From Tritonibacter multivorans (GTDB lineage Bacteria > Pseudomonadota > Alphaproteobacteria > Rhodobacterales > Rhodobacteraceae), in assembly GCF_001458415.1 (NCBI RefSeq), contig NZ_CYSD01000012.1, positions 496,001-560,000 on the forward strand: a stretch of DNA of 64,000 nt. The letters run 5' to 3'. Below are positions 9,096 through 19,873 of the stretch, one piece after another (position 1 is the stretch's first letter; each line of letters begins with the position of its first letter). The notes below the pieces were generated by a model. The model was not told the origin of the DNA, did no database searches, and saw nothing but the letters and a program-made list of their open reading frames with translations. A program made the position numbers and the translations under genes.

Positions 9096-10457
9096 ATGCG
9101 CATGACACAGGATTCACAATTGGCCAAACTCGGCCTTTTCGACGCCAAAGTGCCGCGGTACACAAGCTATCCCACTGCGCCCCACTTCCGAAACGATGTG
9201 GACGCAGGGCGCTTTGGTACGTGGATTAGCCAGATTCCGGCGGGGAGTGAAATCTCTCTTTACGTGCATGTGCCCTTCTGTCGCAGGCTCTGCTGGTTCT
9301 GCGCCTGCCGCACGCAGGGCACCCAGACGCTGTCCCCTGTGCAGGCCTATGTGGATCTTCTGAAAGAAGAAATCGCGCTGTTTGCACGGCATTTGCCCAG
9401 TGGCGTCACCCTGTCGCGGCTGCATTGGGGCGGTGGCACGCCAACGCTTCTGTCGCCTGACATGATGCGGGATTTGGCAGAGGCCATCTTTGCCGTGACC
9501 CCAATGGCCAAGGGCGCAGAGTTCTCGGTTGAAATCGACCCGATGGAAATCGACGCGCCGCGCATGGATGTGTTGGCGGCCTTGGGTATGAACCGCGCCT
9601 CTCTTGGGGTGCAGGACTTTGACCCGCAAATTCAGGACACTATTGGCCGCATCCAACCCTATGAGGACACCCGCCGGGTGGTCGACGGTCTGCGCGCGCG
9701 GGGCATTGCCAGCCTGAACGCCGATATCCTGTATGGGCTGCCGCATCAGACCCGCGAACGGCTGACGGAAAGTGTGCAAAAGCTGCTGAGCCTGTCGCCC
9801 GATCGTGTCGCCCTTTATGGCTATGCCCATGTGCCGTGGATGGCGCGGCGTCAGACCATGATCCCGACCGAGGCCCTGCCCACACCGCAAGCGCGTCTGG
9901 GTCTGTTTGACACCGCCCGGCGGCTGTTTACCTGGGACGGCTACCGCGAGATCGGCATTGACCATTTCGCCCTCCCCGATGACAGCATGGCGATCGCGCA
10001 ACGCACCGGGCAGCTGCGGCGCAATTTTCAGGGCTATACGGTGGACCCCAGCCCGGTTTTGGTCGGGCTGGGGGCCTCGTCGATTTCACGCTTCCCGCAG
10101 GGTTATGCACAGAATGACCCCTCGACATCCGCCCACACTGCGGCGATCCGGGCGGGTCGGTTTTCGACCAAACGCGGGCATCAGTTTATGGGCGACGACA
10201 TATTGCGCGCCCGGATGATTGAAAGCCTGATGTGCAGTTTCGAAATCTCCGCCCCGGCGTTGGAGGCCGAATTTGGCGGTGGTCGCGCACAGATAGACGC
10301 GCTGTTTGCCGAGGCCGCGCGCGCCTTTCCCGGCATGGTCGAAATCACCGATGGGGTGCTCTGTGTTCTAAGCGAGGGCCGCCCCCTGACCCGGATGATT
10401 GCACAGGTGTTCGATGCCTATGGTATGGACACCGCCAAACATTCTTCTGCGATCTGA
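9096..10457 (+). CDS. hemN: Oxygen-independent coproporphyrinogen III dehydrogenase
   Basis: A 453-residue radical SAM enzyme. The cluster motif CRRLCWFCACRTQ (CX3CX2CXC, about residues 60-70) is typical of HemN. The N-terminal YTSYPTAPHF block, GGGTPTLL, and a C-terminal HemN domain (QLRRNFQGYT) are also present. It converts coproporphyrinogen III to protoporphyrinogen IX without oxygen. Two start codons (9096 and 9102) are possible, and no ribosome site is well placed for either. If FNR acts at -41.5 the transcript would begin near 9102, so a leaderless mRNA is possible. Confidence 0.95.
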   Translation: MRMTQDSQLAKLGLFDAKVPRYTSYPTAPHFRNDVDAGRFGTWISQIPAGSEISLYVHVPFCRRLCWFCACRTQGTQTLSPVQAYVDLLKEEIALFARHLPSGVTLSRLHWGGGTPTLLSPDMMRDLAEAIFAVTPMAKGAEFSVEIDPMEIDAPRMDVLAALGMNRASLGVQDFDPQIQDTIGRIQPYEDTRRVVDGLRARGIASLNADILYGLPHQTRERLTESVQKLLSLSPDRVALYGYAHVPWMARRQTMIPTEALPTPQARLGLFDTARRLFTWDGYREIGIDHFALPDDSMAIAQRTGQLRRNFQGYTVDPSPVLVGLGASSISRFPQGYAQNDPSTSAHTAAIRAGRFSTKRGHQFMGDDILRARMIESLMCSFEISAPALEAEFGGGRAQIDALFAEAARAFPGMVEITDGVLCVLSEGRPLTRMIAQVFDAYGMDTAKHSSAI

Positions 10458-10478
10458 CACGCATAGTCAAAAAAGAGT

Positions 10479-10527
10479 GAGGGGCGCTGCCCCTCATACT
10501 CCCCGGAGTATTTTGGGCCAAAAGAAA
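10479..10527 (-). repeat. Dispersed palindromic repeat, family A copy 1
   Basis: Hairpin GAGGGGC-GCT-GCCCCTC is followed by the second palindrome ATACTCC/GGAGTAT and then TTTTGGGCCAAAAGAAA. The reverse complement is closely similar to copies at 25849 and 53027 (TTTTCC/GGCC, AAATA(C/T)TC/CC, GGGG, then an AGGGG...CCCCT hairpin). It lies between convergent hemN and yejF, where it may act as a terminator for both. Confidence 0.75.
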
Positions 10528-10536
10528 CAGCAGGGG

Positions 10537-12117
10537 TCAGTGCGCGGCCGCGAGCAAGGTGCGAGTGTAGTCCTGTTCGGGCGCGTCGAAGATTTTCTCT
10601 ACAGCGCCTGCCTCGACCACATCGCCCTGTTTCATCACCAGCACCTTATGCGACATGGCACGCACCACCTTGAGGTCGTGGCTGATGAACAGATAGGCCA
10701 GCCCATAGCGGGCCTGCAGGTCGCGCAGCAGTTCCACGATCTGCACCTGAACCGTCATGTCGAGCGCCGATGTGGGTTCATCCAGCACCACCAGTTTCGG
10801 GCGCAGCACCATGGCGCGGGCAATGGCGATCCGCTGGCGCTGACCGCCGGAAAATTCATGCGGGTAGCGGTCCATTGCCGCCGGGTCGAGCCCGACCTCT
10901 TCCATGATCTCGGCCACCAGATCGCGCGGGGCGCGGGATTTATCGACGTCGTGAACAGCCAGACCTTCGGCAATGATCTGCGCGCAGGTCATCCGGGGAC
11001 TGAGCGAGCCGAACGGATCTTGGAACACGATCTGCATGTCCTTGCGCAGACGCCGCAATTCGCGCGTGGACCATTGGCGCAGGTCATTGCCTTGAAAGCG
11101 CACCGCACCTTCGGAGGCGATCAGCCGCATGATGGCAAGCGCCAGCGTGGTCTTGCCCGACCCGCTTTCGCCCACGATCCCAAGGGTTTCGCCTGCGCGC
11201 ACCGACAGTGACATCGGGTTCACCGCCTTCACATGGCCGACGGTTTTACGCAGAAACCCCTGCTGGATTGGGAACCAGACTTTCAGGTCCTCGGCCGAGA
11301 CCAGCTCTGCCCCGTCTGCAGGCACTGGTTCTGGCGTGCCCGAGGGCTCTGCCGCCAGAAGCATCTGTGTGTAGGGGTGTTGTGGCGCGTCAAACACTTC
11401 GGCTGTGGGGCCGGTCTCAACAATTTCGCCATCCTTCATCACGCAGACGCGGTCGGCAAATTTACGCACGATGCCAAGATCATGGGTGATGAACAAAAGC
11501 CCCATGCCTTCGCTGTCCTTAAGCTCGGCCAGAAGCTCAAGGATCTGCGCCTGAATGGTCACATCCAGAGCCGTGGTGGGTTCGTCCGCAATCAGCACGT
11601 CCGGTTTGTTTGCCAGCGCCATGGCGATCATCACCCGCTGGCGTTGGCCGCCCGACAACTGGTGCGGGTAAGCGCCCAGACGGCTTGCTGCATCGCGAAT
11701 GCCGACCTTGTTCAGAAGGTCCAAAATACGGCCACGGGCCGCGCCGCCGACAACCCCCTGATGCAGCGCAAGGGCTTCGCCCAGCTGTTTTTCAATGGTG
11801 TGCAACGGGTTCAGGGACGTCATCGGTTCCTGAAAGATGAACGAGATATCATTGCCCCGCACCCGGCGCAGGGTGCGTTCGTCTGCGCCGATCATCTCGG
11901 TTCCGTCATAGGTTACGGAGCCTTCGACGATGGCGCTGTCCCCCAGCAATTGCACGGTCGAGAGCGCCGAGACGGATTTCCCCGACCCGGATTCACCAAC
12001 CAGTGCCACGGTTTCCCCGCGATCGACCGCGAAGGACACGCCTTTGACGGCCTGACTGATGCGGCCCTCCTGACGGAAGGACACCCGCAGATCTTTCACC
12101 TGCAAAATCGCGCTCAT
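10537..12117 (-). CDS. yejF: ABC transporter ATP-binding protein, two fused domains (YejF type)
   Basis: A 526-residue protein carrying two complete ATPase domains. First: Walker [14 protein letters not shown], signature [15 protein letters not shown], Walker [13 protein letters not shown]. Second: Walker [15 protein letters not shown], signature [15 protein letters not shown], Walker [13 protein letters not shown]. Each is followed by an oligopeptide/dipeptide-type C-terminal extension. It energises uptake through YejB/YejE. It overlaps yejE by 4 bp and is the last gene of the yejABEF operon. Confidence 0.94.
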   Translation of the reverse strand: MSAILQVKDLRVSFRQEGRISQAVKGVSFAVDRGETVALVGESGSGKSVSALSTVQLLGDSAIVEGSVTYDGTEMIGADERTLRRVRGNDISFIFQEPMTSLNPLHTIEKQLGEALALHQGVVGGAARGRILDLLNKVGIRDAASRLGAYPHQLSGGQRQRVMIAMALANKPDVLIADEPTTALDVTIQAQILELLAELKDSEGMGLLFITHDLGIVRKFADRVCVMKDGEIVETGPTAEVFDAPQHPYTQMLLAAEPSGTPEPVPADGAELVSAEDLKVWFPIQQGFLRKTVGHVKAVNPMSLSVRAGETLGIVGESGSGKTTLALAIMRLIASEGAVRFQGNDLRQWSTRELRRLRKDMQIVFQDPFGSLSPRMTCAQIIAEGLAVHDVDKSRAPRDLVAEIMEEVGLDPAAMDRYPHEFSGGQRQRIAIARAMVLRPKLVVLDEPTSALDMTVQVQIVELLRDLQARYGLAYLFISHDLKVVRAMSHKVLVMKQGDVVEAGAVEKIFDAPEQDYTRTLLAAAH

Positions 12118-13220
12118 GAGAAGGTCTTTCTGGGGTCAAAGGCATCGCGCACGCCTTCAAAGATGAAGACCAGAAGCGACAGCATGGTGGCAAAAGTGGT
12201 AAAGGCGACAAAGGCCAGCCAGGGCGCCTGCAGGTTCTGTTTTGCCTGCAGCGTCAGCTCACCCAAAGAGGGCGCCGAAGATGGCAGACCAAAGCCAAGG
12301 AAATCGAGCGACGCCAGCCCGCCAATGGTGCCGGTAATGATAAACGGCAGCATGGTCACCGTCGCCACCATCGCATTGGGCAGCATATGGCGGAACATGA
12401 TCGTCATATTGCCCACCCCCAGCGCCTTGGCTGCGCGGACATATTCCAGATTGCGTGCGCGCAGAAACTCGGCCCGCACCACACCAACCAGCGCGGTCCA
12501 GCTGAACAGGATCATCAGGATCACCAAGAGCCAGAAACTTCGCCCCAAGATCGCAAACATGATGATGATCACATAGAGCGAGGGGGTAGAGCCCCAGATC
12601 TCAATAATCCGTTGGAAAATCAGGTCCGTAAGGCCGCCGAAATATCCCTGAATGGCACCGGCAAAAATCCCGATCAGGGTCGCGGCCCCGGTCACGATCA
12701 GGGTAAAAACAATCGACAGGCGGAAGCCGTGAATGACGCGCGCCAGCACGTCGCGTTTGGTATCATCGGTGCCCAGCAGGTTCTGCCCATTGGGCGGCAA
12801 CGGTGCAGCACCGGGACGGTCCACAGCAGTGTCAAAGCTGTAAGGGATCGGCGGCCAGATCGCCCAACCCTTGTCAAACCCATCCGCCGCAAAGGTGCCT
12901 GCCGCGACCGCGTCGATGATGCCTTCGGGATCGTCGAAACAGTCTTCCACCCCACCCGTTGCAATCAGGCATTTGACCTCCGGGTCGCCATAAACAGCCT
13001 CGGTCTGGAAATCGCCGCCAAAGGCGGTCTCGGGATAGAAATTCCAGATCGGCGTGAAATACTCACCGCGATAGTTCACCAGGATCGGCTTGTCATTGGC
13101 CAGAAGGTCAGCAAACAGCGACAGGCCAAAGAGGATGCCAAAGATCCACAAGGACCAGAAGGCGCGGCGGTTGCGTTTGAAGTTGTTCCAGCGTCGCTGG
13201 TTCAGCGGAGAAAGCGCCAT
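12114..13220 (-). CDS. yejE: ABC transporter permease (YejE type)
   Basis: 368 residues from the ATG at 13220, preceded by GAGGG. A longer frame to 13298 overlaps yejB. It has an N-terminal anchor (FWSLWIFGILFGLSLFADLL), then the long periplasmic insertion typical of YejE (aromatic YRGEYFTPIWNFYPETAFGG). A five-helix BPD permease domain follows, with the cytoplasmic EAA-type loop (EYVRAAKALGVGNMTIMFRHML). It pairs with YejB to form the inner-membrane pore. Confidence 0.93.
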   Translation of the reverse strand: MALSPLNQRRWNNFKRNRRAFWSLWIFGILFGLSLFADLLANDKPILVNYRGEYFTPIWNFYPETAFGGDFQTEAVYGDPEVKCLIATGGVEDCFDDPEGIIDAVAAGTFAADGFDKGWAIWPPIPYSFDTAVDRPGAAPLPPNGQNLLGTDDTKRDVLARVIHGFRLSIVFTLIVTGAATLIGIFAGAIQGYFGGLTDLIFQRIIEIWGSTPSLYVIIIMFAILGRSFWLLVILMILFSWTALVGVVRAEFLRARNLEYVRAAKALGVGNMTIMFRHMLPNAMVATVTMLPFIITGTIGGLASLDFLGFGLPSSAPSLGELTLQAKQNLQAPWLAFVAFTTFATMLSLLVFIFEGVRDAFDPRKTFS

Positions 13221-13224
13221 GGCC

Positions 13225-14313
13225 TCAGCCCTCCCTCTTCTCGAAATCAATGCGCGGATCGACCAGCACATACATAATATCCGACAGGATCCCAACAACG
13301 AGGCCCATCAGGCCAAAGATAAACAGCGTGCCAAAGATCACCGGGTAATCGCGCGCCACAGCGGCCTCGAACCCCAGACGCCCCAACCCGTCGAGCGAGA
13401 AAATCGTCTCGATAATCAGGCTGCCAGTGAAAAAGATGCCGACAAAGACCGACGGGAAGCCCGCGATCACAATCAGCATCGCATTGCGGAAAACATGGCC
13501 GTACAGAACGCGGCTCTCGCTCAGCCCCTTGGCCCGCGCGGTCATCACATACTGTTTCTTGATCTCATCCAGGAACGAATTCTTCGTCAGCAGCGTCAGC
13601 GTGGCAAAGGCCGAAATGGTAGAGGCAATCACCGGCAGGGTGATGTGCCACATGTAATCGGCGATTTTGCCCATCAGGCTCAGGCTTTCCCAATTGTCCG
13701 AGGTCAGCCCGCGCAGTGGGAAAATCTGCCAATAGGACCCGCCCGCCAAGAGCACCAGCAGAAGGATCGCAAACAGAAAACCGGGGATCGCATAGGCCGC
13801 AATGATCACGGCGCTTGTCCAGCTGTCGAACTTGCTGCCATCGCGCAGCGCCTTGCGCACGCCAAGCGGGATCGAGATCAGATAGGCGATCAGCGTCGAC
13901 CAGAGCCCAAGCGAGATCGACACCGGCATTTTCTCCATCACCAGATCAATCACCCCGATCTTGCGGAAATAGCTCTCCCCGAAATCCAGCCGCATGTAAT
14001 TCCACAGCATGGTCGCAAAACGTTCGAGCGGCGGCTTATCAAGGCCGTATTGCCGCTCCAGTTCTTCGATCAGTTCGGGCGGCAGGCCGCGCGCACCGAC
14101 GTATCGGCTGTCGACCTCGCCCACGCTTTCGCCGCCTGCGTCATTGTTGCCACCGGCAAAGCCACCAAACACATCACCGCCGCCTTCCAGGCGTGCAATG
14201 GCCTGTTCAACGGGGCCACCGGGGACAAATTGCACGAGGGCAAAATTGACGATCATGATCCCCAGAAGTGTGGGGAGCACAAGCGCAAGACGCCGCAGAA
14301 TATAGCTTGCCAT
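13225..14313 (-). CDS. yejB: ABC transporter permease (YejB type)
   Basis: A 362-residue protein with N-terminal [21 protein letters not shown] followed by [17 protein letters not shown], the family hallmark of DppB/YejB permeases. A periplasmic loop, a multi-helix BPD domain and the EAA loop ([21 protein letters not shown]) follow. In E. coli, YejABEF imports peptides and the peptide-nucleotide antibiotic microcin C. The substrate here is unknown. It is separated by 7 bp from yejA and 4 bp from yejE. Confidence 0.94.
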   Translation of the reverse strand: MASYILRRLALVLPTLLGIMIVNFALVQFVPGGPVEQAIARLEGGGDVFGGFAGGNNDAGGESVGEVDSRYVGARGLPPELIEELERQYGLDKPPLERFATMLWNYMRLDFGESYFRKIGVIDLVMEKMPVSISLGLWSTLIAYLISIPLGVRKALRDGSKFDSWTSAVIIAAYAIPGFLFAILLLVLLAGGSYWQIFPLRGLTSDNWESLSLMGKIADYMWHITLPVIASTISAFATLTLLTKNSFLDEIKKQYVMTARAKGLSESRVLYGHVFRNAMLIVIAGFPSVFVGIFFTGSLIIETIFSLDGLGRLGFEAAVARDYPVIFGTLFIFGLMGLVVGILSDIMYVLVDPRIDFEKREG

Positions 14314-14320
14314 CAGGGGG

Positions 14321-16261
14321 TTACCTCAGAACGCCCGCATCGCGCAGGGTGGCTGCCTTGTCGGCGTTCCACCACCAGAAATCAAGGTAGCCCAGACCGT
14401 AAGGGGGGATTTCCGCCGGATGTTCGTATTCATCGTAATAGGCAACCCAGTGATCGGGATTGTACCACAGCGGGATCAGGATGAACTCATACCGCAGCGC
14501 GCGGTCCAGCGCGGTCAGGATGGCTTCTTCTTCTTCGCGGGTCGTGGCCGCAAGCGCGGATTCAATGATCTTGTCGACCAGCGGCGAGGCCAGACCTGCC
14601 GGGTTGAACAGCGAAAACTCTGCCGCCTCAGAGCCGAACCGCTGCATCAGGCCGGTGCCCGCGCCAAGGAAGCTCGCATAGCTGTCGACCACCAGATCGT
14701 AATCCCGGTCGCGTTCGCGCTTGGTGTATTGCGCGGTGTCCACCGCATCAAACACCACCTCAATGCCGATCGCCTGCAGGTTGGCGACATAGTTCTCCAT
14801 CACCGCGCTGGTGGTCGGCGAGGACGCCGAGGAAAACAGGAACTCCAGTTTGAACGGTTCCCCATCCGGGGTCAGGCGCTTGCCTTCGCCGTTAACACCA
14901 TAGCCCGCCTCGTCCAGCAGCTTCGCCGCCGCGCGCGCCTTGCGACGGTCAAACAGACGGGCCGCATTCGAGGTCTCGGGCACATAGACCGCGGTCTCAA
15001 TCATCTCGGTCGGGACCAGATCACCAAGGCCCTGAAGGAACTCCAGTTCCGCGCCTGTGGGGGCTTCCATCGCCATCAAGGGCGTGCTTTGGGTAAAGGA
15101 CTCGCGACGGGCAAACAGGCTGTTCAGCAGGCTTTCATTGGTCCATTCAAAGTTGAACATCAACGCCAGCGCCTGACGCACGCGCACATCTTTGAACGGT
15201 TCCGAGGCCAGGTTGAACACGATCCCCGACGGCGTCGGCGGTGACCCATTGGGCAGCGCCTCTTGCTTTACAAAGCCATCGCGCACCTTGGGGAAGTCAT
15301 AAGCCGTCGCCCATTTGCGACTGTCGCTCTCGGCACGGAAGGTATATTCGCCCGCCTTAAAGCCCTCGAAAGACGCCGTGTCATCGGCAAAGATTTCCAG
15401 ACGGATGCTGTCGAAATTGTTGCGCCCGACGTTAAACGCCAGATCCTTGCCCCAATAGTCCGGGTCGCGTTTCAGCACGATCCGGCGGCTGAGGTCGATT
15501 TCATCAATAACATAGGGGCCAGAGCCGGGCGGGCCTTCGATCCAGGTTTCGTTCAGTTTCTGGCCGGTTTCATCAAACCATTTCTTCGAAAACGTCGGCA
15601 CGCCGCCCACCTGATCAATCAGACTGCGGCGCGAAATGCCATCGGCAAAATAGAACTTCAGCGTCAGGTCATCCAGAACCTCGACCTTCGGGATCCGTTT
15701 GCGCACCGCATCGGCATAGGATTTCAGACCCTGATCCAAAAACAGATTGTGGCTGAAGGCCACGTCATGCGCGGTCACAGGTGTCCCATCCGAGAACCGC
15801 GCCTCGGGGCGCATATGGAAAATCACCCAAGGCTTGTCCGCCGGGTATTCCAGACTTTCACACAGCAGGCAGTATTGTTCACCGTACACATCTGCAGGGG
15901 CAGAGGTGGTTGGCGCGTCGCCCAGCAGGCTCTCATAGGGGTAGATCGAAAACAGATGCGCACGCCCTTTGCCGGAATAGGGGTTCATGGAATCAAGCGA
16001 ACCCACAAAGGGAATGGAAATCTCGCCCCCCTTTGGTGCGTCGGGGTTCACATAGTCAAAATGCGTGTAATCGGCCGGGTATTTCAGATCACCGTAGAAG
16101 GAATAGCCGTGGCTTGTGACCATCGCGTCGGTGTCAGCACGGGCCTGTCCCACCATCAGCGCCAGCGCGGCAGCCCCGGCCATCATGACACCACCCCAGG
16201 TTTTGACCCGCTTGTGGTCAACTGCGACGGCTTTGGTGACGCTCTTCGATCTCTGCAACAT
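14321..16261 (-). CDS. yejA: Periplasmic extracellular solute-binding protein (YejA type)
   Basis: 646 residues from the ATG at 16261, preceded by GGAAGGGG; an upstream in-frame start lacks a ribosome site. An unusually long charged n-region precedes the hydrophobic core [14 protein letters not shown] and cleavage near AQARA-DTD. The mature domain is SBP family 5 (oligopeptide-binding), with YEGLVRP-like substitutions such as [20 protein letters not shown]. It is the first gene of the minus-strand yejABEF operon. Confidence 0.93.
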   Translation of the reverse strand: MLQRSKSVTKAVAVDHKRVKTWGGVMMAGAAALALMVGQARADTDAMVTSHGYSFYGDLKYPADYTHFDYVNPDAPKGGEISIPFVGSLDSMNPYSGKGRAHLFSIYPYESLLGDAPTTSAPADVYGEQYCLLCESLEYPADKPWVIFHMRPEARFSDGTPVTAHDVAFSHNLFLDQGLKSYADAVRKRIPKVEVLDDLTLKFYFADGISRRSLIDQVGGVPTFSKKWFDETGQKLNETWIEGPPGSGPYVIDEIDLSRRIVLKRDPDYWGKDLAFNVGRNNFDSIRLEIFADDTASFEGFKAGEYTFRAESDSRKWATAYDFPKVRDGFVKQEALPNGSPPTPSGIVFNLASEPFKDVRVRQALALMFNFEWTNESLLNSLFARRESFTQSTPLMAMEAPTGAELEFLQGLGDLVPTEMIETAVYVPETSNAARLFDRRKARAAAKLLDEAGYGVNGEGKRLTPDGEPFKLEFLFSSASSPTTSAVMENYVANLQAIGIEVVFDAVDTAQYTKRERDRDYDLVVDSYASFLGAGTGLMQRFGSEAAEFSLFNPAGLASPLVDKIIESALAATTREEEEAILTALDRALRYEFILIPLWYNPDHWVAYYDEYEHPAEIPPYGLGYLDFWWWNADKAATLRDAGVLR

Positions 16262-16440
16262 CTGTTTCCCCTTCCTGCCTATGACTTTGCCTGAGGGCAA
16301 TATTCTTAGCCTTCAAGCTAATGGTCCGTCACATAGAGTTTCAAGCAACGAATTCGAGATTACAGCGAATTGAAGCAGAGGAGAGCTAAGCGAAAATTAA
16401 CCACGATTGCAGATTGCTGAATAAAACGCCGCAAAATGCG

Positions 16441-16469
16441 CAAAAGCCGCTGCGACACGCGCAGCGGCT
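16441..16469 (-). terminator. Terminator of the membrane cytochrome c gene
   Basis: Perfect 10-bp stem AGCCGCTGCG/CGCAGCGGCT with a 5-nt loop, followed on the minus strand by TTTTGCGCATTTTGC. The 16262-16440 stretch between it and yejA shows no gene. Confidence 0.85.
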
Positions 16470-16524
16470 CTGGTTCTCGGAACAAGCCCCGAGACAGCCT
16501 AGATTTTTTCAGGCAGGTCCGGCC

Positions 16525-17028
16525 TTAGCCGCCAATGCCCTGCAGATAGGCGATCAGATTGGCGCGATCTTTGTCTTTCTTCAGACCAGAGAAGGACATG
16601 GATGTGCCCGGCGCGTAAGCAGAGGGTTTGGTCAGGAAAGCGTTCAGGTTGTCGACGGTCCAGTCGCCGCCCATGCCAGCCAATGTGCCAGAATAGGCAT
16701 AGCCCGCTTCCGCCGCTTTCGGGCGATCGACGATACCATACAGGCTGGGACCGGTAGAGTTCACGCCCGCTTCCAGCTTGTGGCAAGCAGAGCACTTCTT
16801 GAAGACCTTCGCGCCTTTGCCCACATCGGCAGATGCCAGCAGCTCAGAGAAATCAACCTCCGGCTCATCGGCGGCGGCGCCCGCGTCGGCCACTTCAACC
16901 ACATAAGAAGCCTCACCATGTGCTTCCACGTGATACAGCTCTTCGGCAACCCATTTGCCAAGGAGGAGAACAAGAAGCGCGCCGCACAAACCAGCGGTCG
17001 CTTTGGTCAGGGTCATAGTGTCAAACAT
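16525..17028 (-). CDS. Membrane-anchored c-type cytochrome (CycM / cytochrome cy-like)
   Basis: A 167-residue protein with an uncleaved N-terminal helix (about residues 8-27, TKATAGLCGALLVLLLGKWV), an Ala/Glu-rich linker and one class I cytochrome c domain. The haem motif is CSACH, followed by GPSLYGIVDR, and the Met ligand is in GTSMSFSG. Similar anchored cytochromes carry electrons from the bc1 complex to terminal oxidases in Rhodobacter and Paracoccus. It is divergent from pheA and ends at a strong terminator. Confidence 0.92.
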   Translation of the reverse strand: MFDTMTLTKATAGLCGALLVLLLGKWVAEELYHVEAHGEASYVVEVADAGAAADEPEVDFSELLASADVGKGAKVFKKCSACHKLEAGVNSTGPSLYGIVDRPKAAEAGYAYSGTLAGMGGDWTVDNLNAFLTKPSAYAPGTSMSFSGLKKDKDRANLIAYLQGIGG

Positions 17029-17148
17029 GATGGCGTGTCCATTTCAGCTGTCTGTTTTGATGTCTAAGGCTTCCCCAATACCCTGACAAGGTATACACAC
17101 CGCGACCAAATGACCGGATGAAAAAGTTTTTGCAAAGATGACGCACCT

Positions 17149-17979
17149 ATGACCCAGAAAATCGCGATCCAAGGGGAGCTCGGCTCCTACAGCCACGAAG
17201 CTTGCCGCAACAAACGCCCCGACATGGAGGTGCTGCCCTGCCGCGGTTTCGAGGATGCGATCAATGCGGTGCGCTCGGGCGAGGCGGAACTGGCGATGCT
17301 GCCGGTGGAAAACACCACCTATGGCCGGGTGGCTGATATTCACCGCCTGCTGCCCCATTCCGGTCTGCACATCATTGATGAAACCTTTGTGCGGGTGCAC
17401 ATCAATCTGCTTGGCGTGCCCGGCGCCACGGTCGAGGATATCGAAGAAGCCTATTCGCATCTGGTGCTGCTGCCGCAATGCGCCACCTACCTGTCCGACC
17501 ATGGGATTCGCGGCCGGGTGAGTTCTGACAATGCCCGCGCCGCCCGCGAAGTGGCCGCCAAAGGTGACAAACGCACCGCTGCGCTGGCCAGCGAACTGGC
17601 CGGTGAAATCTACGGGCTCAATGTGCTGGCCCGCCATATTGAGGATCAGGGCAACAACACCACCCGCTTCCTGACCATGTCACGCGAACCGGATCTGACC
17701 CGGCGCGGCGAGAACGGGATGATGACCAGCTTTGTCTTTCAGGTCCGCAACATCCCCGCCGCGCTGTACAAGGCGATGGGCGGCTTTGCGACCAATGGCG
17801 TCAACATGACCAAACTGGAAAGCTATATGGTCGGCGGGTCTTTCACCGCGACCCAGTTTTATGCCGATATTGACGGCCACCCGGACGACGCAAATGTGCA
17901 GCTCGCGCTGGACGAGCTGCGGTATTTCACCACCAATGTGGAAATCCTTGGCGTCTACCCGACCGACCGCAAGCGCTAA
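17149..17979 (+). CDS. pheA: Prephenate dehydratase
   Basis: A 276-residue monofunctional enzyme. The catalytic domain starts KIAIQGELGSYSHEAC and carries ELAMLPVENTTYGRV and NNTTRFLTMSR (the TRF catalytic motif). The C-terminal ACT domain (about 190-276) contains NGVNMTKLESYMVGG, the ESRP-like Phe-binding segment, for feedback inhibition. It converts prephenate to phenylpyruvate in phenylalanine synthesis. No chorismate mutase domain is present. Confidence 0.96.
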   Translation: MTQKIAIQGELGSYSHEACRNKRPDMEVLPCRGFEDAINAVRSGEAELAMLPVENTTYGRVADIHRLLPHSGLHIIDETFVRVHINLLGVPGATVEDIEEAYSHLVLLPQCATYLSDHGIRGRVSSDNARAAREVAAKGDKRTAALASELAGEIYGLNVLARHIEDQGNNTTRFLTMSREPDLTRRGENGMMTSFVFQVRNIPAALYKAMGGFATNGVNMTKLESYMVGGSFTATQFYADIDGHPDDANVQLALDELRYFTTNVEILGVYPTDRKR

Positions 17980-18077
17980 GCCTGGCGCGATCCACCGCGA
18001 CCGCTTTGGCGGCGGGACAATCAGCGGGCTGATCCGGTCAAACGCCCAAGTGCAGGGCGCGGATCAGCCGAATCGAC

Positions 18078-18545
18078 TCAGGCGACCTGCGCGTTCTTGT
18101 CGACCGCCATCCGGGCAAAATCCGACACGCGGGATTTGAACCGACGCGCCACCTTGCCCCGCACCAGTTTCAGCGATTGCACCATCAGGCGGCCTGCCAG
18201 TGTTTTTGGCTTCAGCTTCAGGGTTACGGTCAGACGTGTGCGGCGCGGCGACAGGGCGATCAGCTCGACCTCCATATCCGAAGAGATCCCGCTGCCTTCG
18301 CCGGTAAAGGCCATAATGGTGCTGGGCTCAAAGGTGACCAGTTCCACGGCGATCTTGCGCTGCGCACTGCGGAAGGTGAATTCGGTGTCCCAGGCCAGCC
18401 CCGGCGCAGGGGCCGAAATATCGCCTTTGCGCTGGACCTCAACACCGCGCCGGATGGCAGAGCGTTCCATCCCTTCAAAATCGGACAAAGCTTCAAACAG
18501 CTCCTCGATTGGGGCATCAATGTCTTCTTTGGCCACAAACTGCAT
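18078..18545 (-). CDS. SRPBCC family protein (START-like fold)
   Basis: A 155-residue protein, MQFVAKEDIDAPIEELFEAL..., showing the alternating beta pattern of the SRPBCC ligand-binding fold (polyketide cyclase/CoxG-like). No catalytic residues or ligand can be named. No signal peptide is seen. The gene stands alone, convergent with pheA and upstream of nudC on the same strand (102 bp gap). Function is unassigned. Confidence 0.75.
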   Translation of the reverse strand: MQFVAKEDIDAPIEELFEALSDFEGMERSAIRRGVEVQRKGDISAPAPGLAWDTEFTFRSAQRKIAVELVTFEPSTIMAFTGEGSGISSDMEVELIALSPRRTRLTVTLKLKPKTLAGRLMVQSLKLVRGKVARRFKSRVSDFARMAVDKNAQVA

Positions 18546-18647
18546 ATGCGTTCACCTCTTCCACTTCGCGTATGGGCGCGCTCGCTGCGGGCTACATCCC
18601 ATCCAGCCCTGAGTCGCACCACGCCAATTAAGTATCCACTATGTTCA

Positions 18648-19625
18648 TTACCCGAGCGTATCCGCCAGCCAATTTTCCAGAAGAAAATGTGCAATTGCAC
18701 CTTTGCGCGCGGGCTTCACCAATGGGTGGGCGCCCGCAAAAGAGGCCATGACCTCCTGACGGGTCAGCCAGCGGGCATCTTCAATCTCCAGCGGGTCAAT
18801 TTTGATCTCATCACTGGTGGCCACGCCGACACAGCCCATCATCAGCGACATGGGGAAGGCCCAGGGCTGGCTGGACAGATAGGACACCGCGCCAACGGTG
18901 ATGCCCGCCTCCTCGAAAACTTCGCGCCGCACGGCGGCTTCCAGCGTCTCGCCGGGCTCCACAAACCCCGCCAGCAGCGAATACATCCCCTCGGGCCACC
19001 CCGGCGACCGGCCAAGCAGCACCTTGTCGCCATGGGTGATCAACATAATAACCACCGGATCGGTGCGCGGGAAATGGCGGGTGCCGCAGGACGGGCACTG
19101 CCGCTGCCAGCCTGCTTCCAGCATCTCGGATTTCGCGCCGCAGGCCGAACAGAAGCCGTGGCTCTGGTGCCAGCTCAGCACCGCACGTGCGGTGGCGGCC
19201 AGCTCTGCTTCACGCGGGGTCAGCCGGGTCATCACCCGGCGCAATTCGGCAAAGACATGGGTCTGTGGCAGGTCGGGATGCTGCTGTTCGCTCAGATCCA
19301 GAAACCCGTCGGGGATCGCATCGCCCGCAGGGTCCCAGACCAGATTTTGCGCAAAATAGCCGCCGCCGTCTTCGTCCAGCCCCAGAAAAAGCGTGCCCTC
19401 GAACCCGACCAGATCATGTGTTGTCGGCAGCAGGCCCAGGCCATCAGGTGCGTAATCTTCAGGCAGGTCAGCAGCCCGGAAACACAGCGGTTTTCCACGC
19501 CACATCAGCAGCACGCGGCTGCGTGGATCCTGCCACAGGGCTTGCAGCCCTTCGGGATCATTGCGCAGCGCCGCGGCCCGATCCAGCCCGCTGCCGCCAA
19601 AGACAACCTCTTCTGCCCGTTTCAT
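18648..19625 (-). CDS. nudC: NAD(+)/NADH diphosphatase (NudC; RNA deNADding family)
   Basis: 325 residues from the ATG at 19625, where MKRAEEVVFGGSGLDRAA matches the family N-terminus and AGGG precedes it; an upstream ATG at 19661 is also possible. It has a zinc ribbon CSACG...CPSCG, the Nudix box (GFVEPGETLE, then REVFEEAG), and the NudC-specific SQPWAFPMSLM that binds the nicotinamide side. It hydrolyses NAD(H) to NMN(H) and AMP and can remove NAD caps from RNA. Confidence 0.95.
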   Translation of the reverse strand: MKRAEEVVFGGSGLDRAAALRNDPEGLQALWQDPRSRVLLMWRGKPLCFRAADLPEDYAPDGLGLLPTTHDLVGFEGTLFLGLDEDGGGYFAQNLVWDPAGDAIPDGFLDLSEQQHPDLPQTHVFAELRRVMTRLTPREAELAATARAVLSWHQSHGFCSACGAKSEMLEAGWQRQCPSCGTRHFPRTDPVVIMLITHGDKVLLGRSPGWPEGMYSLLAGFVEPGETLEAAVRREVFEEAGITVGAVSYLSSQPWAFPMSLMMGCVGVATSDEIKIDPLEIEDARWLTRQEVMASFAGAHPLVKPARKGAIAHFLLENWLADTLG

Positions 19626-19873
19626 AAATCCCTGCCCGCAGCCTTTGGCCACATTGGTCATACCTCAGATACTTGCACCGCTTGTAGCGATAGGGCGGCC
19701 CGCAGCACAAGCGGGACTGTGCCCGGATCCGGCCGCCCGCGCTCCGGTGGCAACAGGGTCACGCGCTACTGCAAAAATGCCACGCTCTTCCAAAACATCT
19801 CGGCAAAAAATCGCCGGGCTTCCCCCGAACCCGCTTCCCTGATTGAAGAAAGGTTAAGACATCCAGAAGGACC

